Shown piece by piece: positions 30,424-40,108 of a DNA stretch of 64,000 nt. The translations under genes and the position numbers were made by a program. The first letter of the stretch is position 1; every line of letters starts with the position of its first letter. The notes under the pieces were generated by a model that was given only the letters and a program-made list of their open reading frames with translations, searched no databases and was not told where the DNA came from. Origin of the DNA: Streptomyces sp. A0642 (lineage in GTDB: Bacteria > Actinomycetota > Actinomycetes > Streptomycetales > Streptomycetaceae). Location of the stretch: assembly GCF_004795105.1 (NCBI RefSeq), contig NZ_SSBL01000007.1, positions 1-64,000 on the forward strand, given 5' to 3'.

Positions 30424-32049
30424 TCAGACGCGCAGCCAGACCGCGGTGTCCTGCGGCAGCCTCCCCGCTGGATCGAGGGGCCCGCTGGCCAGCAGCACGG
30501 TGGTGTGCGGGGGCAGCTCGGCGGGCCCGGCGGCCAGGTTGACGATGCAGACGAGACCGCCGGTCCGGCTGAAGGCCAGCACCCCGGGCGGCGCGTCCAG
30601 CCAGGTCAGTCTCCGTACCCCGGGCTCTCCCGCCGTGCCGAAGCCCGGTTCGGTGCGGCGCAGCCGCAGGGCCTCGCGGTACAGGCTGAGCATGGAGTCC
30701 GGGTCGCCGCCCTGGAGGTCGGCGGCGTACGCGGACCAGCCGGCCGGCTGCGGGAGCCAGGGTGCGGTGGCGGCGCCGAATCCGGCGTACGGTTCGCCCG
30801 CCGCCCAGGGCAGCGGTACCCGGCAGCCGTCGCGTCCCGGGTCGGTGCCGCCCTTGCGGAAGTGCATGGGGTCCTGGATGCGGTCGAGCGGGATGTCGGC
30901 CTCCGGCAGGCCGAGCTCCTCGCCCTGGTAGAGGTAGGCCGCGCCGGGCAGGGCCAGCGAGAGGAGGGCGGCGGCGCGGGCCCGCCGCGTCCCCAGGGCC
31001 AGATCCGTGGGGGTGCCGAAGGTCTTCGCGGCGAAGTCGAACCCGGTCTCCGCGCGGCCGTAGCGGGTGACGGTGCGGGTCACGTCGTGGTTGCACAGGA
31101 CCCAGGTGGCGGGCGCGCCCACCGAGGCGTGTTCGGCGAGGGTGTCGTCGATCGCGGTCCGCAGCAGTGCGGGGTCCCAGGGACAGGCCAGGAAGTTGAA
31201 GTTGAAGGCGGTGTGCAGTTCGTCGGGCCGCAGGTAGCGGGCGAACCGTTCGGTGTCCGGGAGCCACACCTCGCCGACGAAGACGCCGTCGTACTCGTCG
31301 GCGATGGCACGCCAGGAGCGGTAGATGTCGTGCAGTTCGTCGCGGTCGACGAAGGGGTGCGGGTCGCGGCCCGGCACGAAGTCGGGCAGGGCGGGGTCCT
31401 TGGCGAGGAGGGCGGCCGAGTCGATCCGTACGCCGGAGACGCCCCGCTCGAACCAGAAGCGCAGCACCTCCTCGTGCTCCTGGCGGACCGCGGGGTGGGC
31501 CCAGTTGAGGTCGGGCTGCTGGGTGGCGAAGAGGTGGAGGTACCACTCGCCGTCGTCCAGCCGGGTCCAGGGGGTGCCGCCGAATTCGGAGACCCAGTCG
31601 TTGGGCGGGATCTCGCCGTCGGCGCCGCGGCCGGCGCGGAAGTGGAAGAGGTCGCGTTCGGGGCTCCCGGAGCCGGCTTCGAGGGCGGCCCGGAACCACG
31701 CGTGCTGGTCGGACACGTGGTTGGGAACGATGTCGATGATGGTGCGGATGCCCAGCTCGCGGGCCTCGGCGATCAGTTTCTCGGCCTCGGCGAGGGTGCC
31801 GAACGCGGGGTCGATGGTGCGGTAGTCGGCCACGTCGTAGCCGCCGTCGGCGAGCGGGGAGAGGTACCAGGGGGTGAACCAGAGCGCGTCCACGCCCAGT
31901 TCGACGAGGTAGGGCAGCTTGGCCCGGACCCCCGCGAGGTCGCCGGTGCCGTCACCGTCGCCATCGGCGAAGCTGCGTACGTAGATCTGGTAGATGGCGG
32001 CGTCTCGCCACCAGTTCGCGGTGGCCTCGGACGGACGGTTGGCTGCCAC
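30424..32049 (-). CDS. GH13 alpha-glucosidase (AglA-like), cytoplasmic
   Basis: 541-aa GH13 enzyme with no signal peptide. GTG 32049 has AAAGGAA upstream. The four conserved regions are present: DIVPNH, the nucleophile D210 in GVRIDSAAL, the acid/base E260 in VGEVWLPD, and D322 in CNHDVTR. WWRDAAIYQIYVRSF at the N-terminus is typical of alpha-glucosidases/oligo-1,6-glucosidases; the C-terminal beta domain ends PHTTVLLASGPLD. It is the last gene of the leftward transporter operon, so it probably hydrolyses the imported oligosaccharide to glucose. Paired with a GH87-type secreted enzyme, nigero-oligosaccharides (alpha-1,3) are a likely substrate; maltose-type sugars remain possible. Confidence 0.9.
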   Translation of the reverse strand: MAANRPSEATANWWRDAAIYQIYVRSFADGDGDGTGDLAGVRAKLPYLVELGVDALWFTPWYLSPLADGGYDVADYRTIDPAFGTLAEAEKLIAEARELGIRTIIDIVPNHVSDQHAWFRAALEAGSGSPERDLFHFRAGRGADGEIPPNDWVSEFGGTPWTRLDDGEWYLHLFATQQPDLNWAHPAVRQEHEEVLRFWFERGVSGVRIDSAALLAKDPALPDFVPGRDPHPFVDRDELHDIYRSWRAIADEYDGVFVGEVWLPDTERFARYLRPDELHTAFNFNFLACPWDPALLRTAIDDTLAEHASVGAPATWVLCNHDVTRTVTRYGRAETGFDFAAKTFGTPTDLALGTRRARAAALLSLALPGAAYLYQGEELGLPEADIPLDRIQDPMHFRKGGTDPGRDGCRVPLPWAAGEPYAGFGAATAPWLPQPAGWSAYAADLQGGDPDSMLSLYREALRLRRTEPGFGTAGEPGVRRLTWLDAPPGVLAFSRTGGLVCIVNLAAGPAELPPHTTVLLASGPLDPAGRLPQDTAVWLRV

Positions 32050-32168
32050 GTGGCGTTCCTTTCGGGCAGGTGGGACTCCGCCGCCGGCCCGGCGGGCGGG
32101 GCAGGTGGTGGGCCGGCGGCGGAGTGCTGAGGGGAAGCGGCTGTACGGGGCCCCGGCTGGGACAGGCC

Positions 32169-33113
32169 CTAGCCCTTGAGACCGCCTGCGGTCAGACCGC
32201 TCATGATGTTGCGCTGGAAGAGCAGGAAGATGAGCAGCGTCGGGATCGACGCGATGGTGAGCGCGGCGATGAGGACGTTCTCGGGCACGCCGCTGGCCAG
32301 CGAGTAGATGCCCACGTTGAGGGTCTGCTTGCTGGGGTCGGGCAGGGTGAGCATCGGCCAGAGGAAGTCCTTCCACACCCCGACGACGGCGAAGATGGAG
32401 ACGACGCCGAGGATGGGCCGGGAGATCGGCAGGACGATCGAGCGCAGGGTGCGCAGGGGCGACGCGCCGTCGATCGCGGCGGCGTCGAGGAGTTCGCGCG
32501 GGATCGAGTCGAAGAACCGCTTCAGCAGGAAGATGTTGAACGCGTTGGTGACCGACGGCAGCCATATCGCCCAGGGCGAGTTGACCAGGTTGCGCTGGAA
32601 GAGCGGGACGTCCAGGACCGTGAGGTACTGGGGCACGACCAGCACGGTGGCCGGGATCATCAGGGTGGCCAGCATCATCCCGAGGATGACCTTGCCGAAC
32701 ACCGGCCGCAGCTTGGACAGCGAGTACGCGGCCGCGACGTCGAGGACGAGCTGGAAGAAGAGCGCCCCGAAGGCGTAGTACAGGGTGTTGAACAGCAGCC
32801 TGGACAGGTCCATCACGGTCCAGGCCTGGCTGTAGTTCTCGGTGTGCAGGGAGCGGGGGAAGGCGGTGGGCGGGCTCTGGACGACCTCCTGGGTGGTCTT
32901 GAGGCCGCCGGTGACCATCCAGTACAGCGGCCCGAGGAAGGCCACCGTGAACAGGACGACCACCACGGTGAAGACGATCCAGTAGAACGCCTTGCCGCGG
33001 GGTCTGCCGAGCTGGGCCGGTGAGATCAGGGTCCGCTGGCGCGCGGCCTCGGCCGCGCGGCCGGGCCCGTGCCGCCGGCTCCCGCGCCGGGAGACCAGTG
33101 TGTTCGATGCCAT
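32169..33113 (-). CDS. Sugar ABC transporter permease (MalG-like)
   Basis: 314-aa carbohydrate ABC permease of the CUT1 class. There are six hydrophobic segments from about residue 43 to the end, after a basic cytoplasmic N-terminus. The EAA loop reads ELLDAAAIDGASPLRTLRSIVLP and is the contact for a shared ATPase such as MsiK, whose gene is not in this window. LSKLRPVFGK and the C-terminal SGLTAGGLKG are typical of MalG proteins. Coded 15 bp after the partner permease and 119 bp before the GH13 gene, all on the leftward strand. Confidence 0.92.
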   Translation of the reverse strand: MASNTLVSRRGSRRHGPGRAAEAARQRTLISPAQLGRPRGKAFYWIVFTVVVVLFTVAFLGPLYWMVTGGLKTTQEVVQSPPTAFPRSLHTENYSQAWTVMDLSRLLFNTLYYAFGALFFQLVLDVAAAYSLSKLRPVFGKVILGMMLATLMIPATVLVVPQYLTVLDVPLFQRNLVNSPWAIWLPSVTNAFNIFLLKRFFDSIPRELLDAAAIDGASPLRTLRSIVLPISRPILGVVSIFAVVGVWKDFLWPMLTLPDPSKQTLNVGIYSLASGVPENVLIAALTIASIPTLLIFLLFQRNIMSGLTAGGLKG

Positions 33114-33128
33114 GGTCGTGCTCCCGTC

Positions 33129-34088
33129 CTAGTCTTCGCTGCTGCGGCTCAGCCGTACGTACACCGCGGAGAAGCCCGCGAGGACGACGAGCAGGACGAG
33201 GCCCAGTGCCGCCGCGCTGCCGTAGTTGTTGAAGTTGAAGGCGTACTGGTAGATGAGGTAGACGACGGTGGTGGTGGAGCCCTCCGGGCCGGCGCCGTTG
33301 GTGAGCAGGAACGGTTCGGTGAAGACCTGCATGGTGGCGATGACCTGCATGAGCAGGAGCAGCGAGAGGATGAGCCGGGTCTGCGGGATGGTGACGTGCC
33401 AGACCTTGCGCAGCAGCCCGGCGCCGTCGAGTTCCGCCGCCTCGTACAGCTCCCCCGGGATGCCCTGGAGCGCGGCCAGGTAGATCAGGGTCGCCCCGCC
33501 CATGTTCATCCAGGTGGCCGCGATGACGACCGAGAGCATCGCGGTGCCGGTGTCCTGGAGCCACTGCTGGGCGGGCAGGTGGAAGAGCTCCAGGATGCGG
33601 TTGAAGAGCCCGTATCCCGGGTCGTAGAAGTACTTGAAGAGCAGGACGGAGGCGACCGGAGGCAGCATCACCGGCAGGTAGACCAGCAGCCGCAGATAGC
33701 CCTGCCCGTGCCGGAACTCGTTGAGCACGACGGCGACGACGAACGGGACGGCGAAGCCGAGCAGCAGCGCCAGCACGGTGAACAGCGCCGTGTTGCGCCA
33801 CGCCTGCCAGAACGCCGGGTCGTTGAAGACGTAGGTCAGGTTGGACCAGCCGGCCCAGGTGGTCCTGCCGTCCTCGGTCTTCTGGAAGGCCAGGACGAAC
33901 TCCCTGACCATCGGATACCAGGAGAAGAGCGAGAAGCAGAGCACCGCTCCGATCAGGAAGCCGTGTGCGGAGATGTTGCGGCGCACGGCGCGCAGGAACT
34001 CCTCGCGGGCGGAGTCCCGGCGGGCGGGGCCCGGGTGGCCCGGGCCGGGCCCGGTCGTCTTGGGGGAGGACAGGGTAGGGGCCGACAT
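33129..34088 (-). CDS. Sugar ABC transporter permease (MalF-like)
   Basis: 319-aa partner permease. Six membrane helices start near residue 45 after a charged, Pro-rich N-terminus; the EAA loop is ELYEAAELDGAGLLRKVWHVTIP. MVREFVLAFQKTEDGRTTWAGWSNLTYVFNDPAFWQAWRNT (given here only in part: WAGWSNLTYVF) is the periplasmic stretch typical of MalF/UgpA. Pairs with the MalG-like permease 15 bp downstream; the binding lipoprotein gene is 92 bp upstream. No ATPase in the operon, as for other Streptomyces CUT1 systems using the common MsiK. Confidence 0.92.
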   Translation of the reverse strand: MSAPTLSSPKTTGPGPGHPGPARRDSAREEFLRAVRRNISAHGFLIGAVLCFSLFSWYPMVREFVLAFQKTEDGRTTWAGWSNLTYVFNDPAFWQAWRNTALFTVLALLLGFAVPFVVAVVLNEFRHGQGYLRLLVYLPVMLPPVASVLLFKYFYDPGYGLFNRILELFHLPAQQWLQDTGTAMLSVVIAATWMNMGGATLIYLAALQGIPGELYEAAELDGAGLLRKVWHVTIPQTRLILSLLLLMQVIATMQVFTEPFLLTNGAGPEGSTTTVVYLIYQYAFNFNNYGSAAALGLVLLVVLAGFSAVYVRLSRSSED

Positions 34089-34180
34089 GGTGTGTCTCCT
34101 CGGTGCCGGTGTACTTCGAGCGCAGGCGGACGGGTCCGGGACGGGGGACCGGGTCCGCGTGACCCGGTCCCGCGCGTCCG

Positions 34181-35605
34181 TTACGGGTTCGCCAGGACCT
34201 GGTTGACCTGCTGCTCGGCGGTGGAGAGCAGCTTGTCGATGTCCGCGTCCTCGTTGGTCAGCACTCCGGACATGGCGTTGTCGAGGATCTTGTAGATCTC
34301 CTGCGCCTTCGGCGGCTCGGCCTTCCCCTGGACGGGGTTGTCCATGAAGGCCTTGAAGTTCTGGACGGGCATCGACGCGTTGGCCGTCCGCGAGGCGTCG
34401 TCCTTGGCCTTGCTGTCGCCCAGGAAGAAGTTGGGCTGCGGAAGCCCGACGGGGAGCTTGTCGGCCTTGGTGCGGGCCCAGTCGAACTGCCCCTTGCCGG
34501 GGGTGAGGTTCTTGAAGTTCAGCCAGGCGACGGCCGCCTTGATCTGGTCGGGCGAACTGCCCTTCTTGATCATGTAGTTGTTTCCGCCGAACAGGGTCCC
34601 CTTCGCCCCGGGGATCGGGCCCAGGCCGAAGGTCTCGTACCGGGCGCCGAGCTGCTGCACCATGTACGCGATGTCGTCGGGGGCGGCGAGGAACATGCCC
34701 AGCTTGTCGCTGGATATCTGCTTCTGCAGGTCGCCCCACTTCAGCAGCTGGGTCTTGCCCATGCTGTCGTCCTCCCAGCGCATGTCGTGCAGCTGCTGGA
34801 GGACCTGCTTGCCGGTGGCGTCGTTGAAGGCGGCCTTCTTGCCCGAGGCGTCGACGACGTCCCCTCCGAGGCCGTACTGGGTGGCGGCGAAGTGCCAGCC
34901 TCCGTTGTTGCCGGCGCTGTACTCGCCGAAGCCGGCGATCCCCTTGCCCAGGCCCGCGATCTTCTTGGCGGCGGTGCGCACCTCCTCCCAGGTGGCGGGC
35001 GGGGTGTCCGGGTCGAGGCCGGCCTGGGTGAAGAGCTTCCGGTTGATCATCAGGCCCATGGTGTAGTTGCTGGTCGGCAGTGCGTAGAGCTTGCCGTCCT
35101 TGCGGGCCACGTCGATGACCTGGGGCTGGATGTCCTTGAGGGCCGGCACGGTCTTCTCGGTGACGTAGGCGGAGATGTCCTCGGCCCCGTCGTTGTCCAG
35201 AACCTGCTGGAGGTCGGTGAAGTACGCGTAGAAGACGTCGGGTTGCGACTTCCCCTTCAGCATGGCCGTGAAGCGCGGCGGCTCGTTGCACTGCCCCGGG
35301 GTGGACTTTCCGTTGATCTTGACGTTCGGGTACGTCTTGTTGAACGTCTTGATGTCCTCGTTCCACTCGCGCAGCTCCGCGGCCTTGGCCGCCGGCGGCA
35401 TGCAGTCGATCGAGATCGTCACCTTGGTCTTCGGGTCGAGCGGGGCGGAAGGGTCGGACGATCCCTTGGACGCGCTGTTCGAGTCCCCGTCCTTGCTGCT
35501 GCTCGTGCCGCAGGAGGCGAGCGAGGTCAGGGCAAGTGCGGTGACGAGGGCAGCCGCGGAGGCACGGCTGATACGGCGTGTGCGGCGCAACCCGGCACTT
35601 CTCAT
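34181..35605 (-). CDS. Sugar ABC transporter substrate-binding lipoprotein
   Basis: 474-aa extracellular solute-binding protein, family 1. An RR-containing leader (LRRTRRISRAS) and lipobox LASC at about residues 29-32 make it a lipoprotein, possibly Tat-exported. The mature domain has KVTISIDCMPPAAKAAELREW, QPDVFYAYFTDLQQVL and PPATWEEVRTAAKKIAGLGKG, typical CUT1 binding-protein features. AAGGGG lies ahead of ATG 35605. First gene of the transporter operon and next to the secreted GH87-type enzyme, so the ligand is likely an alpha-glucan oligosaccharide. The upstream 213 bp hold the promoter; TTTTCGTAAAA at about 35711-35721 may be a weak operator. Confidence 0.9.
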   Translation of the reverse strand: MRSAGLRRTRRISRASAAALVTALALTSLASCGTSSSKDGDSNSASKGSSDPSAPLDPKTKVTISIDCMPPAAKAAELREWNEDIKTFNKTYPNVKINGKSTPGQCNEPPRFTAMLKGKSQPDVFYAYFTDLQQVLDNDGAEDISAYVTEKTVPALKDIQPQVIDVARKDGKLYALPTSNYTMGLMINRKLFTQAGLDPDTPPATWEEVRTAAKKIAGLGKGIAGFGEYSAGNNGGWHFAATQYGLGGDVVDASGKKAAFNDATGKQVLQQLHDMRWEDDSMGKTQLLKWGDLQKQISSDKLGMFLAAPDDIAYMVQQLGARYETFGLGPIPGAKGTLFGGNNYMIKKGSSPDQIKAAVAWLNFKNLTPGKGQFDWARTKADKLPVGLPQPNFFLGDSKAKDDASRTANASMPVQNFKAFMDNPVQGKAEPPKAQEIYKILDNAMSGVLTNEDADIDKLLSTAEQQVNQVLANP

Positions 35606-35772
35606 CGATGATCCCCTTCGGGCATGAGCGTGGATGGCCCTCGGCCGGCTCTCTGCCGGGGCGAGGCACACTCAACCAGCGGCAACATGTGAACGCAATA
35701 TCTCGCGCAGTTTTCGTAAAAGTTTGACAGTGCTTCGCACGCGGCGTGCGGTGCCTGCGTGGACGCAGCACG

Positions 35773-35802
35773 GAGCGCCGCCCGGCGGACCGGACGGCGC
35801 TC
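35773..35802 (-). terminator. Terminator of the GH87-type glucanase gene
   Basis: Inverted repeat GAGCGCCG/CGGCGCTC extended by CCGG/CCGG after one mismatch, four-base loop, 17-46 bp past the leftward stop. Confidence 0.65.
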
Positions 35803-35818
35803 GTGAATGCGGTACCGG

Positions 35819-38800
35819 CTACGGGTTGATGTTGATCTTCATGGTGGACGTCGTGTTCTTCACGTCCTGGGCGTTGCCGCTGAGCTTCAGCCCGTTGAAG
35901 GTGACCTCACCGACGGCCGGCCCCTGGCCGGACTCGGGCATCTCGTTGGCCCACACCCCGAAGCCGGACTTGGCCTCGAAGGCGTCCGCGCTCTTGCGGG
36001 CGCCGGAGATCGAGATGTCGGTCAGGATGGTGTCCTTGATGGGGAACTGGGGCTGTCCTCCTACGTAGTTGGTCTGGAACATGATGCCGCTGTACGTCGG
36101 GTCGACGATGTCCACGTGGTTGATCCGGATGCCCTGGAAGACCTTGGACGCGGAGAACAGCCAGATGCCGGGAAAGGTCTGCGTCCCCCAGAAGTGGCCG
36201 CCGGAGCGAATCACCGACACGTTCTCGACCGTCGTCGGATCGGCCCCGAAACCGTTCATCGGGTAGCCGAAGTCCAGCGAGCTGACGGTGATCCCGGAGT
36301 AGACGAGGGTGTCAGCGATGTGGATGTTGCGGAAGGTGTTGTTGTAGCCGCCGTAGACGGCGACTCCGGCCGCGCGCCAGGTCAGGAGGGACGTGAGGTT
36401 CTCGTAGACGTTGTTCTTCATGTCCGCGCCGCCGGAGTCGATCGCGGAGAACAGCGCGAAGCTGTCGTCACCGGTGGCCCGGGACTCGTTGTTGACGACG
36501 TGGTTGTCCGTCGAGCCGTTGGTCATGTTGATGCCGTCGGCGAACGTGTCGCGGATGCGGGAGTTCCTGATGGTGATGCCGTCGGTGTTGGCGCCCCAGT
36601 AGAGGCACACCTGGTGCTCGTTCCAGACGTTGTCGATGACGATGTCCGAGACGTTGGAGAAGTCGAAGACCTTGCCCGGTCCGTCGATGCGCGAGGTGTA
36701 GTTCCCGAAGTACGCGAAGTTGGCGAACGTCGATCCCTTGGCGCTGGCCTCCGCCCGGAAGCCGTTGTCGGTGTTCTCCTGGCCGGAGGGCGCGTGGAAC
36801 CTGGTGTACCAGGGGCCCGCGCCGATGACCCGGACGGCCTTTCCGTAGACCTGGAACTTGCCGGCGGTCTGGTAGTCCCCGGCCGGCAGGTAGACGCCGA
36901 CCAGCTTCCCCGTGGTGTCCATCCGCACCTTGTCCAGGGCGTTCTGGACGTCCTGGTGGGTGAATCCGGCGGGGACGGTGTACGCGGCCGGGTCGGGGTT
37001 GGCGATCTGCGTCGCCTGCTCCAGGCTGACGAAGTCGATCGCGTAGGTGCTGGTGTTGGCGGCGTCCTTCTGCAGCCGGATCTTGCTGCCGGCGGGGACG
37101 GTCCGGCCCAGCATCATGTTCGCCTCGTCGTAGATGTGGCGCGGGGAGCCCGCGCCCGGCGAGTTCCCGGGGCCGGTCTCGGCGCCGTACAGCCAGGCGT
37201 ACTTCGACGTGAGGTCGATCGCCTTGAGGAAGACGCCGTCCACGTAGACGTTCAGCTTGGAGTCGATGCCTCCGCCGCCCGCGGAGTCGGGGATGGAGTA
37301 CCGGGTCACCAGCGTGTTGGTGCTGGCCCTGGTGGTGAACTCCACGAAGTTCCCGGTGCTGTTGAGGGTGACGGCCTTGCGGCCCGACGCCTCGCCGGCC
37401 ACGTCGCCCACGGTCCTGTTCGGGCCGACGACCTGCGCGCCGCCGCCGGTGACGCCGTCCTCCGCCTCATACATGTCGTACGGCATGTCGGCGCCTCGTC
37501 CGACGAAGAGCGAGCTGGTGGCGGTGTTGTTCCCCCGCTTCACCGGGAGCTCGTTGGCGTCGTCCGCGATGACCGTTCTCACGGTGTACGAGCCGTTGGC
37601 CGCCGTCCAGCCGCCCAGGTTCACCGGGGCGCTCGTCCCACCCGCGGCGATGGCCCCGTCGTAGGCGCCGGTGAGGGTCTTCACCGTGGCGCCCTTGGAG
37701 TCGAGCAGGGTCAGCGTGACGGCGTGGCCGCCCGCCGCCGAGGCGACGGTGCCCTGGTTCTTGAGGGCGACCGAGAAGGTGACGTTCTGGCCGGCGGACG
37801 GGGCCGACGGCGACGTGCTGACCCCGGTGGAGACCAGGTCGGAGCTGGCGACCGGCTTCACGACGAGGCCGGTCGCACCGGTCCAGGTGTTGTCGGTCTC
37901 GTTCTGCTCGATGACCTCGTCGGCCGCATCCGCGACCGCGCTCAGTGCGTACGTGCCGGCGTCCCGCGCGCCGATGCCGGCGCTGACCTGGGCGGAGGCC
38001 CCGGCGGCGAGGGCGCCGACGGACGCGGTGGCCACCTTGGAACCGCCGAGGCGGAATTCGACCTTGCTCGCCGGCGCGGCGAGCGAACCGGTGTTGCGGA
38101 CCGTTGCCGTCAGGGTGACCGGGTCCGACTCCACGGGCGCGGCCGGGGCCGCGGTCACCGAGCCGATCTGGAGGTTCGGATTGGCGGCGGGGGCGCCCAG
38201 GACCTGGAACTCCGCGACCTGACCGGCGGGCGCGCCGCTGTTGGACGTGAACTTCAGCTGGACGTCCGCGACCCGGGCGCCGACCGGGATGGTCACCGTG
38301 TTGCCACTGCCCGGACTGAACGCGTAGTCCCTGGCAGCCACCAGGCTGCTGAAGGCCGAGGCGCTCTGCTCACGGCCGAGGACCTGGATGTTCTGCGTCC
38401 TGGCTCCCCAGCTGCTGTCCGGGTTGAGCTTGACGATGACGCTCGACGTGTCGGCGTTGGCGCCCAGCTTCACCGTGAGGGTGTTGGGGTAACTGCCCCC
38501 GGCGCCCTCCCAGTAGGTGGTGAGGCTGTTGTCGTTGGCGTTCTCCGCGACGAACGTGTGGACCACGGACGAGGCCGTGACGGGCTTGCCGACGGCTAGA
38601 TTGGACGCGGTGCCGGTGCTGCCGTTGCGGGTGACGGTGTTGCTGTCGCCCGATACGTTGCCCGCCGCGTCCCTGGCCCTGACGGTGTAGGACACGGTGG
38701 TGCCGGCAGGCTGGGTGTCGGTGTAGGTGGTGACATCGCCCGCCACGCTCTTGCGCAGCACGTTGTTGGCGTAGACGTCGTAACCGGTGACGCCCTTGTC

Positions 38801-40108
38801 GTCGGTGGACGCCTGCCAGACCAGCTTGACCTGCCCGGTGGCCGGCTCGGTGAAGCTCAGGTTCGCGGGCACGGTCGGGGCCTGGGTGTCGCCTGTGCTT
38901 CCCGTGCGGGTCACGGTGTTGCTGTTCGCCGACGCGTTGCCCGCGGCGTCCCTGGCCCGTACGTAGTACGAGACGGTGGTGCCGGCCGGACGGGTGTCGG
39001 TGAAGGTGGTGACGTCCCCTGCGACGCTCGTGAGCAGCGTGTTGTCGGCGTAGACGTCGTAGCCGGTGACGCCGGTGTCGTCCGTCGACGCCTTCCAGGC
39101 CAGCCTGATCTGTCCGGTGGCGGGTTCGGTGTACGCCAGTTGCGCCGGCGCGGTCGGCGCCTGGGTGTCACCGGAGGCGGGGCCGTAGATCTCCAGCTCG
39201 GAGACCTGGGCGCCCGGCTGGACGGAGTTGGCGCTGACCAGGACCCGGACATACCGGGTGGTCGTGGCGTCGAAGGAGATCGTCGCCGACTCCCCTGCCG
39301 TCGGACTGAAGGTGTAGGGCGCGGACTGCGTCAGGTCACTGAAGGCCGTGCCGTCGGCGCTGCCCTGGATCTTCAGCGTCTGGCTGCGGGTCTCCCAGCC
39401 GTCCGGCAGGCGCAGCACCACACGGTCGACCCGGACGGAGGAGCCCAGGTCTGCCTGGATCCACTGCGGCAGGTCGTTGTTGCGGCTCTCCCAGTAACTC
39501 GCCGCGTTGCCGTCGTTGGCGTGGGCGGCGATGTACGTCTGGGTGTAGCTGCTGGCGGTGAGCGTGCGGCCGGCCGCCAGGTTCACCGTCGACTCGGCGG
39601 CGGCCCGCACCTCCAGCTCGGCGAGCTGGCCGTTGTCCGACGCGGAGTTCGCGGTGATGGTCGCCCTGACGAACCGCGCGCGGGTGGCCGGGAGGTCGAT
39701 GGTCACCTTGTTGGAGCTGCCCGGCGCGAAGGTGTAGGCGGCCGGGGTCTTGAGCGTGGTGAAGCTCGTGCCGTCGGCGCTGCCCTGGAGCGAGAGGGTC
39801 TGACGGCGGCTCTTCCAGCCCTCGGGAAGCCTGAGGGTGACCTGGTCGATGCGGGTGACCTTGCCCAGATCGCTCTGCACCCACTGGGGCAGGGAGCTTC
39901 CCGACCCCTGCCAGTACGTCGACGGGTCTCCGTCGGCGATGTTCGCGGCGGCTGTCGTGCGGCCGGCGCTGCTCGCCGCCGCGCGGTGACCGGCGGCGAT
40001 GTTCGGGCCGCTGTGGGCCGACGCGTTGAGCGCCGGCCAGCCGACCATCAGCAGGCTGGTGGTGAGGGCGGCGGAGAGGACCCGCCATCGGCGGTGTTGC
40101 GTTCTCAT
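35819..40108 (-). CDS. Secreted multidomain GH87-type alpha-1,3-glucanase (mycodextranase-like)
   Basis: 1429-aa secreted enzyme. A Sec signal (about 1-31) is followed by two discoidin/F5-8C domains (about 35-170 and 175-310), two FN3 domains (about 316-402 and 409-497), a third discoidin-like domain (about 505-640), two CARDB-type domains (645-870), a CBM6/35-type carbohydrate-binding domain (880-1035) and a right-handed beta-helix (1045-1429). The helix has DGINMTNG and ATGDDSF: D1191, D1214 and D1215 keep the 23/24-residue spacing of the three catalytic Asp of characterised GH87 enzymes. It should cut alpha-1,3-glucan or nigeran of fungal walls. Its transport and GH13 genes follow on the same strand. 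A pectate-lyase-like or other beta-helix activity is the alternative. Confidence 0.8.
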   Translation of the reverse strand: MRTQHRRWRVLSAALTTSLLMVGWPALNASAHSGPNIAAGHRAAASSAGRTTAAANIADGDPSTYWQGSGSSLPQWVQSDLGKVTRIDQVTLRLPEGWKSRRQTLSLQGSADGTSFTTLKTPAAYTFAPGSSNKVTIDLPATRARFVRATITANSASDNGQLAELEVRAAAESTVNLAAGRTLTASSYTQTYIAAHANDGNAASYWESRNNDLPQWIQADLGSSVRVDRVVLRLPDGWETRSQTLKIQGSADGTAFSDLTQSAPYTFSPTAGESATISFDATTTRYVRVLVSANSVQPGAQVSELEIYGPASGDTQAPTAPAQLAYTEPATGQIRLAWKASTDDTGVTGYDVYADNTLLTSVAGDVTTFTDTRPAGTTVSYYVRARDAAGNASANSNTVTRTGSTGDTQAPTVPANLSFTEPATGQVKLVWQASTDDKGVTGYDVYANNVLRKSVAGDVTTYTDTQPAGTTVSYTVRARDAAGNVSGDSNTVTRNGSTGTASNLAVGKPVTASSVVHTFVAENANDNSLTTYWEGAGGSYPNTLTVKLGANADTSSVIVKLNPDSSWGARTQNIQVLGREQSASAFSSLVAARDYAFSPGSGNTVTIPVGARVADVQLKFTSNSGAPAGQVAEFQVLGAPAANPNLQIGSVTAAPAAPVESDPVTLTATVRNTGSLAAPASKVEFRLGGSKVATASVGALAAGASAQVSAGIGARDAGTYALSAVADAADEVIEQNETDNTWTGATGLVVKPVASSDLVSTGVSTSPSAPSAGQNVTFSVALKNQGTVASAAGGHAVTLTLLDSKGATVKTLTGAYDGAIAAGGTSAPVNLGGWTAANGSYTVRTVIADDANELPVKRGNNTATSSLFVGRGADMPYDMYEAEDGVTGGGAQVVGPNRTVGDVAGEASGRKAVTLNSTGNFVEFTTRASTNTLVTRYSIPDSAGGGGIDSKLNVYVDGVFLKAIDLTSKYAWLYGAETGPGNSPGAGSPRHIYDEANMMLGRTVPAGSKIRLQKDAANTSTYAIDFVSLEQATQIANPDPAAYTVPAGFTHQDVQNALDKVRMDTTGKLVGVYLPAGDYQTAGKFQVYGKAVRVIGAGPWYTRFHAPSGQENTDNGFRAEASAKGSTFANFAYFGNYTSRIDGPGKVFDFSNVSDIVIDNVWNEHQVCLYWGANTDGITIRNSRIRDTFADGINMTNGSTDNHVVNNESRATGDDSFALFSAIDSGGADMKNNVYENLTSLLTWRAAGVAVYGGYNNTFRNIHIADTLVYSGITVSSLDFGYPMNGFGADPTTVENVSVIRSGGHFWGTQTFPGIWLFSASKVFQGIRINHVDIVDPTYSGIMFQTNYVGGQPQFPIKDTILTDISISGARKSADAFEAKSGFGVWANEMPESGQGPAVGEVTFNGLKLSGNAQDVKNTTSTMKININP

